NCBI GenBank assembly: GCA_036245805.1
Contig: BTRK01000005.1
Coordinates: 47,169,216-47,233,215 of the forward strand
Reading direction: 5' to 3'
Length of the DNA: 64,000 bases
Source of the DNA: Pristionchus mayeri
Lineage: Eukaryota; Nematoda; Chromadorea; Rhabditida; Neodiplogasteridae
The notes under the pieces are model-generated. The model was not told where the DNA came from. It worked only from the letters and a program-made list of their open reading frames with translations, and made no database searches. How positions within the stretch are numbered: position 1 is the first letter of the stretch; each line of letters starts with the position of its first letter. Position numbers and translations under genes: made by a program. Below are positions 11,646-22,699 of this stretch, in pieces.

Positions 11646-11739
11646 TAAATATTTGGTCAAACCGCACGGTGAATCAATCTTTTAGATAACGCATAATAAG
11701 GGAGATTCCGATCCGAACAAGCGAAGAAAAACAAAATAA

Positions 11740-12830
11740 TTTAGACTCACCGCATACATCTGGAACGACCGTGATTCTTCCGCAGGTACACATCACGCTG
11801 CAGACGAACCGTCGGCTGGAATTATTATTATTATCTCAATATATTAAAATAATTGATGAAATTTATCACGCGTTCACAGCGAATACGATGAATGTAAGAA
11901 GGGCTGAATGTTTGGTTTTCTGCGAATTGAAACTGTAACTCCAATGTTTCAGCAGCCTAATAGATACGGGCTGCATAGCTATCAACAATAGGAGGCCAGG
12001 AGCTTTGTTTAAAAAGAAAAGGCAATTCTCAACTTCCAACTATGACTTTTCGAGCACATAAGAAGCAGATGGGTTCACCACCTTTCCTCTTTCAATAATA
12101 AAGAAAATCTGCAGTGAAATCAGAATTGCGATAATACCTGTTTAATTTTCATCCAAGAGCTGGCAGGTCATGTATTTGACTTGAGCAGTGAGGTGAAGAC
12201 ATCGAGCACCTGCAATTAGATCAACTCACTATGTGGTTCAAGGGACGAATGGTATTATTGATAAACATAATCTCAATAATTGATCACAATCAAAATGACA
12301 ATCAATACCTAAATTTCCCCACGAAAAATATTATTAATTGTCTGAGACAAGCCTACTGACTACTGAAAGCAACAACTATAAAGAAGTGTATGTAAACTCC
12401 CTGAATCACACGCCTTCCTGCCAGTGTGCACTGCGCATTGGTGGAGCACGAGTGAGAACTGATCGATGCTGAAAAACACGTTTTGAATATTATATTTATC
12501 ATCTGAATCAGTGTCCCCTTCTTTTGCTTGAATAATACAAAATGTTTCGCTCATTAATGCTGAGCGAGCGGATAGTGTAGGTTTTAAAAATTAAAATTGA
12601 ACCCTCTGAACTGAGGTAGAAAGCCTATGTGATCTGCAGGAGGGCTCCACTTTACACTTTACACTTGCACTTTACTGGCAGATTGGAAAAATTAACATAT
12701 CCACGATTCATGTCACTACTACTAGTTATGCATAATCAAAACAGTGGCAAGCAAGCGTTGTACTAGGTTCGCCAAGGTGCCACGGTGGAGATGGATGGAT
12801 GCGTGAGCGCCTGCTAGTCTGCAACAAATA
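11740..12830 (-). pseudogene. Decayed TRM6 copy, exons 7, 9, 8 and 10
   Basis: Relics are exon 7 (11749-11820, TIRLVC-like with a changed middle), exon 9 fragment (about 12185-12212, VLDVF-like), exon 8 (about 12405-12470, SIDQFSLVLHQCAVHTGRK readable) and exon 10 fragment (about 12770-12825). Exon 8 is among the better kept. Order 7, 9, 8, 10 on plus is not the gene order (10, 9, 8, 7), so local rearrangement has occurred or pieces of two copies are juxtaposed. Confidence 0.6.
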
Positions 12831-13445
12831 AATCAGTATGGTTGCATTATTACGATATAACTCGACAATTCACGTGAAAAGTATATGCGAAAAAATCCTG
12901 AATCCAAATATTATTAATTTACGGAAGTAATCTGGAATGCATTGAACTTCAGCGAAAGCATAGGAATAAGGGCAATTGTTGAACCATAGATTAGCCAGGT
13001 TTACGCTAACCAAACATAAGGATGGCCTAATATGATTGATAGATCTTTTACGCCAATTATCCATTTTAAAGAAAGAAGGCGGATGGGGCTCTGCTCCAGA
13101 TCAGCGTAGAGATCAGCAACTTATAAGTATTTAAAATACACATCCAAAGCCTCCCGGTTGTTTGGTAATAACTCGAAGTACAATTTAATTTTTTGTCACA
13201 CAGGCATTTTGATGTTTCACAGGTTTGTGAAATATTTGGCGAAAAAAGTTTCAACACTGCTCGCACATTCCTTTTATGCAAAGAAAACAAGCTTATCGCT
13301 TCCAATAAACAGCCCTTCGATAATCGATAACTACCATTTCACAGGGAGTGGGCGACAGTTGAGAGAGCGCAAAGATTTAAATCCTCTCACGCGATTGGGC
13401 CCGAATTGAATCCTTTCTGAAAATTTGCCAATCAATAACTACCTT

Positions 13446-13600
13446 AACCACCACATCTTTGACGCGCACTCCCTAGCCCTCCTTCATCACGAATGTCGAG
13501 AGTCTTGCTGATCTAACACGGTTTTTTTGTGAGACCCCAAGCACTGTTATCTCATCCAGTGAATGCGTGCGAGAGGGAAGGGCCCGCAAAGAGAGGATTA
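13446..13600 (-). pseudogene. Unit junction: TRM6 exon 5 relic fused to exon 16 relic
   Basis: Plus 13448-13492 matches the exon 5 complement (CACTCCCT.GCCCT.CTTCATC) and is followed at once by exon 16 (about 13545-13595, LPSRTHSLDE readable in the minus frame). The same neighbour pair recurs at 21.62-21.76, 40.1-40.57 and 42.68-43.03 kb. I read it as the head-to-tail joint of the tandem units. Confidence 0.65.
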
Positions 13601-13866
13601 CGGTAGGATACGGTAAAGTATGGATATATAAGATAGATGCTACGTTGTTTACAACATTAGCATAACACAAATCAATGTATTTTTTCTCAAGCAAAACTTT
13701 TCTTCTTTGCAAATAAGAATACTAACGAGCTAATGACGATCGATACCTGAATTCGCGATTTGGGATTATTTACTGACACAGAAAACCAATTCTTTCACTG
13801 CTGTAGATTATGGCATCTCGGTGAGCTTCTTGGGTAACTAATAACTCCTTCTCCTGACCTCCTCAC

Positions 13867-13950
13867 CTGCTCCACTTAGAACACCTGGTCACTGAGCACC
13901 ACGTGGATGGCGCCGCGCTCACGAAGCAACTGCTGAGCACGCTTGTAGTG
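13867..13950 (-). pseudogene. TRM6 exon 15 copy, full length with one stop
   Basis: It has the same 84-nt length as the intact exon and keeps both splice sites (acceptor before CACTAC, donor GTGAGGAG). The frame reads HYKRAQQLLRERGAIHVVLS, then DQVF, TAA, VEQ. The nonsense codon replaces Arg. It is one of the best preserved pieces, so decay here is recent or the copy was under constraint until recently. Confidence 0.75.
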
Positions 13951-14276
13951 CTGGAAAGGTAATTTGCTAATTAATTTTTACATCTACTAAAAATATGAGC
14001 CAGGTACATTATGATGTGCGCTAATTTTTAAATATTTTTATTGTTAGCTGTCAGCCGACGAAAGATTAGCCGTCCCCAGCCTTCCACGATTTTCAAGGAA
14101 ATGTGAAACTCAGATTTCATTTAAATTCAAAATAAATTTCGATTTAACATCCACTCAAATTTTAGATTTTGATACAGTAAAAAACCAGTCCTTGATCGCG
14201 ACTAAAGTTGAAGGACATGATAGAACTCCAATGTACAGAAAATTCGTGTTTTAAAACTATTTTTCGACATTATCCA

Positions 14277-14340
14277 TGAACTGTCATTGCTGTTGCGGTT
14301 TCTCTGTCCGTGAGCCATCCGCCTCGTTCTCCAACTGGAA
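14277..14340 (-). pseudogene. TRM6 exon 12 fragment
   Basis: Only the 5' part of exon 12 on the minus strand remains (ENEADGS region, then glutamine-rich). It is followed by the array intron motif TAGGTTTCACTGATTGCTTAA at about 14383. Confidence 0.5.
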
Positions 14341-14608
14341 GGAAAATTAATTAAATATGATTCTATGAGCGTATCAGAAATAGGTTTCACTGATTGCTTA
14401 AACTACGCGAACTTGCCCATCTATTAATCCTGCGGTGAATCCCTGCGAAAAAAACTTATATTTATTGCATCAAAAAATCGTTTCAACTCCTGTGGAAAGG
14501 CTCATAAGAGTCCGACCGCTAGAATCATTTCATTTCACAATATCACTGCCTATTTATCGATTTTTACTAAGAAAATGTTCTCTGGTGATGGTGCGCCAAA
14601 AGCATGTA

Positions 14609-16893
14609 TTAGGTTGTCAGGAAAGTAATTGTAGATTTTCGAATTTTCGTTTCTGAGAAACCCAGTTCTTTGTTTCCTCCCGATTATCATATTGATGCTT
14701 ATACTCGTTGAGCCCTTGGATACTCTTTCCATCGCACATTTGTTCAAGCCTGTCCATTTGGTATTGAGGATACACGTTGAAGTCAAAAGTATATCAATGC
14801 AGAGTTGCACTGATATCATTTTGGCCCAGCAATCCATGGAGAAGTAAGAAATGGCAAATTTTATGGCATACGCGAAAAGTGCGACATACGCACTTCACAA
14901 TACAACATATCACTCTGATATATAACGAAAGGCCTGTCTGAAAATTCAGTCATTAGTGACATTGCCCCTTACGGTACGTCATCATAAATGCTTGAACTGA
15001 GCTTGTACCGGTAACAATAAACTTATGGAAACCAAATGCAGTAAAACTAAAAGCACCTTTCGTGCTCAGCTTAAAATTGTATTTGTATGTGTTTGCAATA
15101 CTTCTATCAAGACATGCAGCTTTCATTACCCTAAAACTGAAATTTGAACGTCGAAATTCGACAATATGACAACTTCCTGATTCCAGCATTGGTGAAAAGT
15201 CCTAACTTTTGTGGTTACATGTTAGAGCTACTCTTTGCATACCAGTATTCGGATGGGCTAAGTCAGGGGATAGTTTGCTTTTGAGGAAATGTATTCATTC
15301 ACCGTACACCAAAAGTCGAAATTTTGGCTATGTTGACCTTTATTCAACAATCCTGAAAATCCATGTTTTCTAAAAGTAGAAAAGGCGACAGTTGAAATGT
15401 TTCTCAGCAATAGGTAGCTCCATAGTGTACCATGGAAGCGCACTTATGGATAAGACAGTCTGAATACTCATCGATGCAGGAAACAATATCGCTTGAGAAG
15501 TGTTAAATCGGTAGGAGTTGAATTAAATGGTATGTAAATCGTGCTAAGTTGAGGCAAGAACGGCCTTAGATATAATTTTCGAAAGAACTGTGAATGGGCT
15601 TCTCACTAGACTATATGAGGCCAGTTGCCTAAGAGTCGAACAAAGGTCGGCACACCAAAATTTCGAAATTTTGTAGAAATGGGGTTTTCGAGGGCGCTAA
15701 TCATCATGGTATGCTTCATTTTGCACCAAACAGACCGGTGCAGCCGTGCTGCAGATTGTTCCATTTTCGATTTTCCTTGATAACTCCAAAACGAATCAAC
15801 CGATTGACTTGCAATTTTCAGAGGTGGAAAATCTGATGATTAACATTATTATATAATATTTAGAATGATAATAAATGTTTGTAAATTTATAGAAAAATCA
15901 GTTCTCAAATACTAGGGAGAAGTGGAAGCTGAGTTTTGGATAGAAATATGCGCCTTGCCGAGACAATCATTTTTCGAATAATATGTATGGGGTTTGCTTT
16001 ATCCACTTTTTCGCTATAGCTCATTTACACAGTCATTCTTCTCATTTCACCGCTTGCCGATGCGTGGGTAATTCAGAATTTAAATGAGTTTCACTTCCAA
16101 TGCAAAATGATACGACTGATTCGTAAATGAGTAGTAAATGGAAGATGAAACTCATTTAAATTCGAAATTACCCACGCAACGGCAAGCGGTGAAATGAGAA
16201 GAATGACTCTGAAAATAACATATAGCGAAAAAGTGGATAAAGCAAACTCCATACATATTATTCGAAAAATGATTGTCTCGGCAAGGCGCATATTTCTATC
16301 CAAAACTCAGCTTCCACTTCTCCCTAGTATTTGAGAACTGATTTTTCTATAAATTTACAAACATTTATTATCATTCTAAATATTATATAATAATGTTAAT
16401 CATCAGATTTATCACCTCTGAAAATTACAAGCCAATCGGTTGATTCATTTTTGAGTTATTAAGGAAAATCGAAAACGGAGCAATGTTCAGTACGGCTGCA
16501 CCCGTCGGTTTGATGCAAAATGAAGTATACCATGATGATCAGCGCCCTCGAAAACCCCCTTCTACAAAATTTCGAAATTTTGGTGTGCCAGACCCCACAC
16601 ACGGTTGTTCGACTCTTCGGCAACCGGCCTCATATGAAAAGTTACAGTCATTATTCCCCTCAAAATACGAGAGGCGAAACGTATTTTCAGAAAATTGAGA
16701 AAATGTTACATATGGTAAAATTTGAATTTTTCGGAAACCCAAAAAGCATGAAGCGATTTGAACACATGCATATATTGACCAAGTCAACCCCTAATATGCA
16801 CTAAAGAGCTAGCTTGAGATCTTTAACGAAAAATATTTTCGGATGGTTCAAACATCAAGGTCCAAATCTACAATTACTTTCCTGACAGCCTAA
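14609..16893. mobile_element. Mariner-type element with TA target duplication
   Basis: The left end TTAGGTTGTCAGGAAAGTAA (14609) and the right end ...TTACTTTCCTGACAGCCTAA (to 16893) are inverted repeats. Both are flanked by TA (14607-14608, 16894-16895), as in Tc1/mariner elements. The interior has several minus-strand open frames (for example 14953-15189 and 15258-15443), but I could not recognise a DD(E/D) transposase in them. The right half is occupied by a separate long fold-back (15.6-16.65 kb), so this looks like a composite of two insertions. Confidence 0.7.
15600..16645. repeat. Long inverted repeat, about 500-bp arms
   Basis: The left arm (about 15600-16112) is repeated inverted at about 16135-16645. 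Matching landmarks are CACACCAAAATTTCGAAATT, AAGCTGAGTTTTGG and GCGGTGAAATGAGAAG in both arms. The loop is only about 20 bp. Transcription would give a very long hairpin RNA. It is related to the fold-back at 9.5-10.4 kb. Confidence 0.85.
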
Positions 16894-17084
16894 TAGTAGC
16901 AGTTTGTGATAATTATCGAATGCAACCTTGATAATCGAAAATGGTTCATCATTCGCGTTGCCGTATCTCGTTTTTTTCGGCTATATGCCCTCCGAATGAG
17001 CCTCACAATGTTTGTTGAGTGCATCACACATCGAAGTTCCAAAATACCTTCAACAACTTGCGCTGATGTGAGGTTTCAAAATTA

Positions 17085-17475
17085 AATTAATTTAATGGGG
17101 ACAATATCTTCTGCTCGTCCATCGAAGGTTCACTCTCCACTTCCATATTAGTGGAAATGCGCAACACCGATGTACTGGGTAACTTATCTTCGTACTCAAT
17201 TTCCGCATTCTTTCGATCTGTCGAACTACTACTCATAACTACTCCATGCCCATGCACAGATTTTCCCTCGCCTCTCTCTTTCATATCTAACATCAAAGTG
17301 AGAGTCGAGAGAAACTAGGGAAACGTTGCGCCTTGACGTAATCTCACCTTTTTTCAGTGCTCCGACTGATGCCCACTCTGGGTCGTTCCTCCTCCGATCC
17401 TCTCCCTGCTGCACCGACTACTGCTGCAACTGCTTCTTAGTAGGCGACTCGTCCGCCTCGTTCTATGCCTGGAAG
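17085..17475 (-). pseudogene. TRM6 exon 12 copy with array intron
   Basis: The complement of 17340-17470 keeps RRRNDPEWASVGA and part of the glutamine stretch; the EADES part also remains. At about 17154 is a copy of the unexplained ATGCGCAACACCGATG array motif, and at about 17517 the TTAGGTTTCACTGTTGCT intron motif. Frame and length differ from the intact exon. Confidence 0.6.
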
Positions 17476-17644
17476 GTTAAAAAAAATTAATAAAATGAGA
17501 TTCTTTGTTCTAAATAGAGTTAGGTTTCACTGTTGCTTGAAGAAGTATGTGAACTTCCAAATCCGTTAATTCTCCACTGAGTCAGAGATCGAACAAATAA
17601 CTATAAAATCATTCGCTTCCGATGTTCAGTTCGTCGAACATCTA

Positions 17645-19205
17645 TCACGTGTATCATGAGTCAGTGGAGGAAAAAACGACCCCTCGGGAACAATTTCCAA
17701 CTTTTATTTTTTGTTTGCCTTCATATTATGGTGGTAGCATACACTAGAGCCAACTTCTCGAAAAATCTAGGCCACAGGTCCCAGAGCCGGCTTTTAGGAA
17801 TTTTCCGGTTTTGTTCCTGGCTATACTGTATCTCAGCTCCCAGACGAGCTAGAGACATGGCAAGGTGCTCAAAAAAAATATAATAAGAAACTTTCATGTT
17901 TTGAAGTAAGCGGTGTAACCAACGCTCGCCAAGTTATGCTCGATCAAGCAGATTTTGATCGTGATAAAAAATCGTAGCTTTTTCGAGAGTATGCGTTTCA
18001 AGCAATTTTATTGCTAAATATAGTAGGTCGAGTTCATACACGAATAGAAAAAATACACAAATCGATTTCTGTGATAGGCCTTTTTGGCAATATGCATTTG
18101 AATGCTCCAAAGTGACGTTGGCCATAAAAAGATGTTCGTTACCCTGCATTGTTTTGCCCATTATTTAATACTTATTACTATATTTCAACATTTCTGTAAT
18201 AGGAGACTTCGATAACGTCGAAAAAATAAGAGATTTCACAACTTCTGAAAATTCGATTTCGAGACCCCATTTTATACCAAACTTACGTATCTCAAAGCTA
18301 GTAAGTTCTAATGTTGATTTAACCATACATTGTTACCAACAATTGAGAAATATGCTTGAACCGTACTAAATATCAAATTCTGAAAATCAAAAAAAAATAA
18401 TTGTTCTGAAAATCCCCTTCGAACGAGCATTTTCGAAGCAAAATATAATAACTTTTAGAGCGTATATAGAAGTTCATTGAATAGAAATCAATTCAGGGCG
18501 AAGCCTACTGCAGGTGCCACCCAGCGTTGATGGTAGCTGTTGTTAAATTTCTGACTTGGATAGCCGTAAATTTGATGAAAACTGAGGTCTCAAAATCGAA
18601 TTTTCAGAAGTTGTGAAATCTCTTATTTTTTCGACGTTATCGAAGTCTCCTATTACAGAAATGTTGAAATATAGTAATAGGTATTAAATAATGGGCAAAA
18701 TAATGCAGGGTAACGAACATCTTTTTATGGCCAACGTCATTTTGGAGCATTCAAATGCATATTGCCAAAAAGGCCTATCACAGAAATCGATTTGTGTAGT
18801 TTCTCTATTCGTGTATGAACTCGACCTACTATATTTGGCAATAAAATTGCTTGAAACGCATTCTCTCGAAAAAGCTACGATTTTTTATCTCGATCAAAAT
18901 CTGCTTGATCGAGCATAACTTGGCGAGCGTTGGTTACACCGCTTACTTCAAAACATGAAAGTTTCTTATTATATTTTTCCGATCATTTTGAGCACCTTGC
19001 CATGTCTCTAGCTCGTCTGGGAGCTGAGATACAGTATAGCCGGGAGCAAAACCGGAAAATTCCTAAAAGCCGGCTCTGGGACCTGTGGCCTAGATTTTTC
19101 GAGAAGTTGGCTCTAGTGTATGCTACCACTATAATATGAAGGCAAACAAAAAATAAAAGTTGGAAATTGTTCCCACATACCTCCACTGACTGGTGATACC
19201 TGTGC
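17645..19205. repeat. Long inverted repeat, about 600-bp arms
   Basis: The left arm (about 17648-18260) and right arm (about 18585-19200) are near-identical inverse copies. Both contain an open frame reading QLLFFVCLHI.VVAYTRANF and another reading GNEHLFMANV. Outer ends are GTATCA.GAGTCAGTGGAGG and its complement. The loop is about 320 bp. No known transposase motif is present. The paired open frames are probably a by-product of the duplication. Confidence 0.85.
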
Positions 19206-19484
19206 TATATTTTCCTTCAACTTTAGTTGAACATCCGCAACACAGATCTTCTTGGCATAAAAATTATAATCACAATTGTTATAAAATTATAATCATAATC
19301 ACAAAATTATAATCACAACAACAATAGCAAACATTTTAAACGCATTTATATATTTTTAGGCTGTAACCACTACTCCATGCTACAGAAATTTTCCTCGCCA
19401 CTCTTCTATATATCAGATGTATGAGAGAGAAAAAAGATAGTCTTCTATCCCTTGATGTCCTCAGTAAGGACTCATCACCTTCTT

Positions 19485-19520
19485 TCGTGCTGCAACTGCA
19501 GCCCACTTCAGGTCAGTGAA
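19485..19520 (-). pseudogene. TRM6 exon 12 3' fragment
   Basis: A short piece matches the complement of exon 12 (WAAVAA region, CTGCAACTGCAGCCCACTTC on plus). The rest of the exon is absent. Confidence 0.5.
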
Positions 19521-19796
19521 TCAACATTTTTTTATCGAAATTCGTGTAGTCTAAAACAAAAATTTTCTGAAAATACCAACTATGATGTTTCAGAGTTACA
19601 TTAGAAGCCGACGGATTGCTAGGCCATTGATATTTCGATCATCTTCCTCTGTAATAAACAATATCTGCAATCAGAAACCGGATATGGCCGTATCGCAGCT
19701 CTAAATAGAGCCATCAATAACTACTAAACATAGCGGGTATGCATGTAATCAATGCACAGCGACAATAACTGCATGATCAATCTATTCCTACCGTAC

Positions 19797-19910
19797 CTTG
19801 AGTATGAGAACTCGATTCGAGTGCTTCTTCGTCTTCATCCTGATGCACTTCCTCTTTTCATACGTGGTCCGAGAGGCGAACGAGGGACTACCCCAGACCA
19901 GTTTTGAGAC
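19797..19910 (-). pseudogene. TRM6 exon 6 copy, intact open frame
   Basis: It has exactly the 114-nt length of the true exon 6, with acceptor and GTACGG donor kept and no stop. It reads VSKLVWGSPSFASRTTYEKR, then KCIRMKTKKHSNRVLILK. Differences from the intact gene include YIRRKTKKHQD to CIRMKTKKHSN. It is isolated from usable neighbouring exons, so it is called a pseudogene fragment. It could still be spliced into a transcript if the array is transcribed. Confidence 0.75.
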
Positions 19911-20089
19911 CTACAATTTAAAACGCGTTCTTTGTAAGAATGCAGTGGGTATGGCACAACTTCGCCAAAATGGTCTCCCAATGCTCAAACTTTCAGAATA
20001 TGACCACTAGGGACAATTAATCTTTCAAACAGGAGTAGAAGCCAAAATATCGATTTTGAACTACAAAAATCGGTAATTTCAAATTTTAG

Positions 20090-21605
20090 ATTTCGACGTC
20101 GTCTTAGATATCATTCGAAAGAGCGTGAAAAGTTATGTAGGAATCTACGTTTATGTCAAAAATAAGCTATCCTGAAGCGAGAAATCTATCAAAATGTGCA
20201 ATTTTTCGCTCATTTGCACATACATAGCCGATACTACCCCTCTTAAAGTCACCAGCACCCTCCAGTTCCGACATATGTTGTGCCAAATCTATCGTATAAT
20301 ACAAATAACTTTTGAAATCGCCATATTTTCAGTGACGAAGAACTGAAAATATCGCTCGAAATGACAGCTTCCATCGATTTTTCAAGGTTTAGACCAATTG
20401 ATCTTCAATGTTTAGTAATGATACACATCCAAATCGTCAAAATGATTCATACGCGGTCTTGTAGAACATATATCAGTAGTTTCCACAGCGTTACAAATGC
20501 AATTTCATGTTTCAAAAATCACGCTTTCACCACTGAAATCATAAGTTTCACTGCTGCTAACTCACCATTTCTAAATTATTGCACGTGTTGGCTGCGCAAA
20601 TTATATAGTATGGACAGCCATGAATATGAATCGGTGGCGAAGACCTCCACTAATGATTCGAAGCCCCGATTGTTGATTCTCAAATATGGAAGATCGATTG
20701 TTTCGGAAATGTAAACAAACCGTTTTTGAGTTAGATTATGTCAATTTTAATGAATCATATGTTTGGTAATTTTTTCTCATGCATATTAATCTGAAATTAA
20801 CGAAGAAATATCAGATTTCGAGATTTTACAAAAATCGAAATTTTCATATTTCGAAAAATTCGAAATTTCAGAAAGGATAATAATAGTGCTTTTCTCGTTG
20901 AATTCTGATTCTTTCGAATAGGAAAACATTGTCCAAACATATAACTCATTAAAATTCACATACTCTAACTCAAAAACGGTTTGTTTACATTTCCGGAGCA
21001 ATAGATTTTCCATATTTGAGCATCAACAATCGGGGGCGTTGAATCATTGGTGGAGGTCTTTGCCACTGATTCATATTCATGGCTGTCCATACTATATAAT
21101 TTGCTCAGCCAACACGTGCAATAATTTAGAAATGGTGAGTTAGCAGCAGTGAAACTTATGATTTCAGTGGTGAAAGCGTGATTTTTGAAACATGAAATTG
21201 CATTGGTAACGCTGTGAAAACTACTGATATATGTTCTACAAGACCGCGTATGAATCATTTTGACGATTTGGATGTGTATCATTGGTAAACAGTGAAGATC
21301 AATTGGTCTAAACCTTGAAAAATCGATGAAAGCTGTCATTTCGAGCGATATTTTCAGTTCTTCGTCACTGAAAATATGGCGATCTCAAAAGTTATTTGTA
21401 TTCTACGATAAATTTGGCACAACATATGTCGAAACTGGAGGGTGCTGGTGAATTTAAGAGGGGTAGTATCGGCTATGTATGTGCAAATGAGCGAAAAATC
21501 GCACATTTTGATCGATTTCTCGCTTCATGATAGCTTAATTTTGACATAAACGTAGATTCCTACATAACTTTTCACGCTCTTTCGAATGATATATTTTTCG
21601 AACTA
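20090..21605. repeat. Long inverted repeat, about 690-bp arms
   Basis: The left arm (about 20096-20770) and right arm (about 20928-21600) are highly similar inverse copies with a spacer of about 160 bp. Landmarks in both are CATTCGAAAGAGCGTGAAAA at the outer end and CAAACCGTTTTTGAGTTAGA at the inner end. Each arm holds an open frame (117 and 124 codons) starting MTA.IDFSRFRPIDL. They match each other but no family I know. It is likely a fold-back transposon inserted in the TRM6 array. Confidence 0.85.
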
Positions 21606-21611
21606 CCGTAA

Positions 21612-21885
21612 CCCCTTCATATCCTTGGGCCGCACTCCCTAGCCCTCCATCATCTCGTAAGTCGAGAGTCTTGCTGATCTAACCCGGTTTTTTGTGAAAC
21701 CCCCGATCACTTTTATCTCATCCACTGAATACCTTCGAGAGGGAAGAAGCCGCAAAAGGAGGATTGCGGTAGGATACGGTACAATTATGGATAGATAAGA
21801 TAGATGATACGTTGTTATCGAATCCGTTGAGAATGCAGTCGATTCGCAATGGGTAGAAGGAGGAGAGGATCTGGATAGCATGGGC
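21612..21885 (-). pseudogene. TRM6 exon 5/16 junction and exon 11 copy
   Basis: Plus 21620-21655 is exon 5-like and is followed by exon 16-like sequence (about 21690-21760, LLPSRRYSVDEIKVIG readable) and then by exon 11-like sequence (about 21825-21880, GIDCILNGF region). Exons 15-12 are missing between them, so this copy has an internal deletion. Confidence 0.6.
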
Positions 21886-22699
21886 CAAATATCAACTCAA
21901 CGCTCTAAATACTACAGATATATGGGTTTTCATGAACGAGGAATATCGATTTCATTCACAATCTGCCTCTTATGAACCGTCCATGTGGCCCCCAATGCAT
22001 ATGGAAAGCAAAAAAAAACATACCACTCCCTACAAATCCTAACATTTTTCTGGGACACAATCTACTACGAATCACCCGTATGCCTGCTAATTTTCGCAGC
22101 AGATCCCTCGACTACTGTATCTTCAGATATTGCTACCCTTACAATAAACTGAACGCTTTTTTGACTGACGCGTTGGTTTCAAGCGAGATTTTGATAGTTT
22201 CTGTGCAATCGAAATACAAGATCATTACACTAAAAAGATTTCAGAAATTTCCAGAAGAAAAATTTTTACGACCAAAAAATAGGTGTTCGTCTGTGAGTTT
22301 GTCCACAGTATCCCATAGTGGCGTTGGGTCAGATGGTGTGTCAGACTCATGATTTCATCGGAAGATCGGAGAAAAACATCGGTATAGTACTCATACCGTA
22401 ACCGAATGCTACCGTAACCTGTAGCCGTGGGTCAGACGCTGGGTCAGATTCATGATTTCGTTTGCGAAGGGATGGAAAACGTCAATATCGCTATTCTACC
22501 GTAACAATAACCTACAGTAGTCTGTGGCGCTGTGTCAGATGCTGGGTCAGATTCGTGATTTTGATGGCTAATTAAGAAAATATGTCGATACCATAAACCT
22601 TCTGAAAGCTCTAGCGTTTGGACGTACGTGGCATAAGATCCATTATTGGCCGGCATTTTTCAATTCTAAAATAGGCGTAGTTGCCCACTAGTTGATTTA

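Noticed and set aside
14953..15443. Minus-strand frames as mariner transposase
   Set aside because: I could not find the D, D and D/E catalytic blocks or an HDNA.PH-type motif. They are left unassigned.
20361..21339. Mirror-image 117- and 124-codon frames as two genes
   Set aside because: They are the two arms of one inverted repeat. No family is recognised and nothing suggests independent genes.
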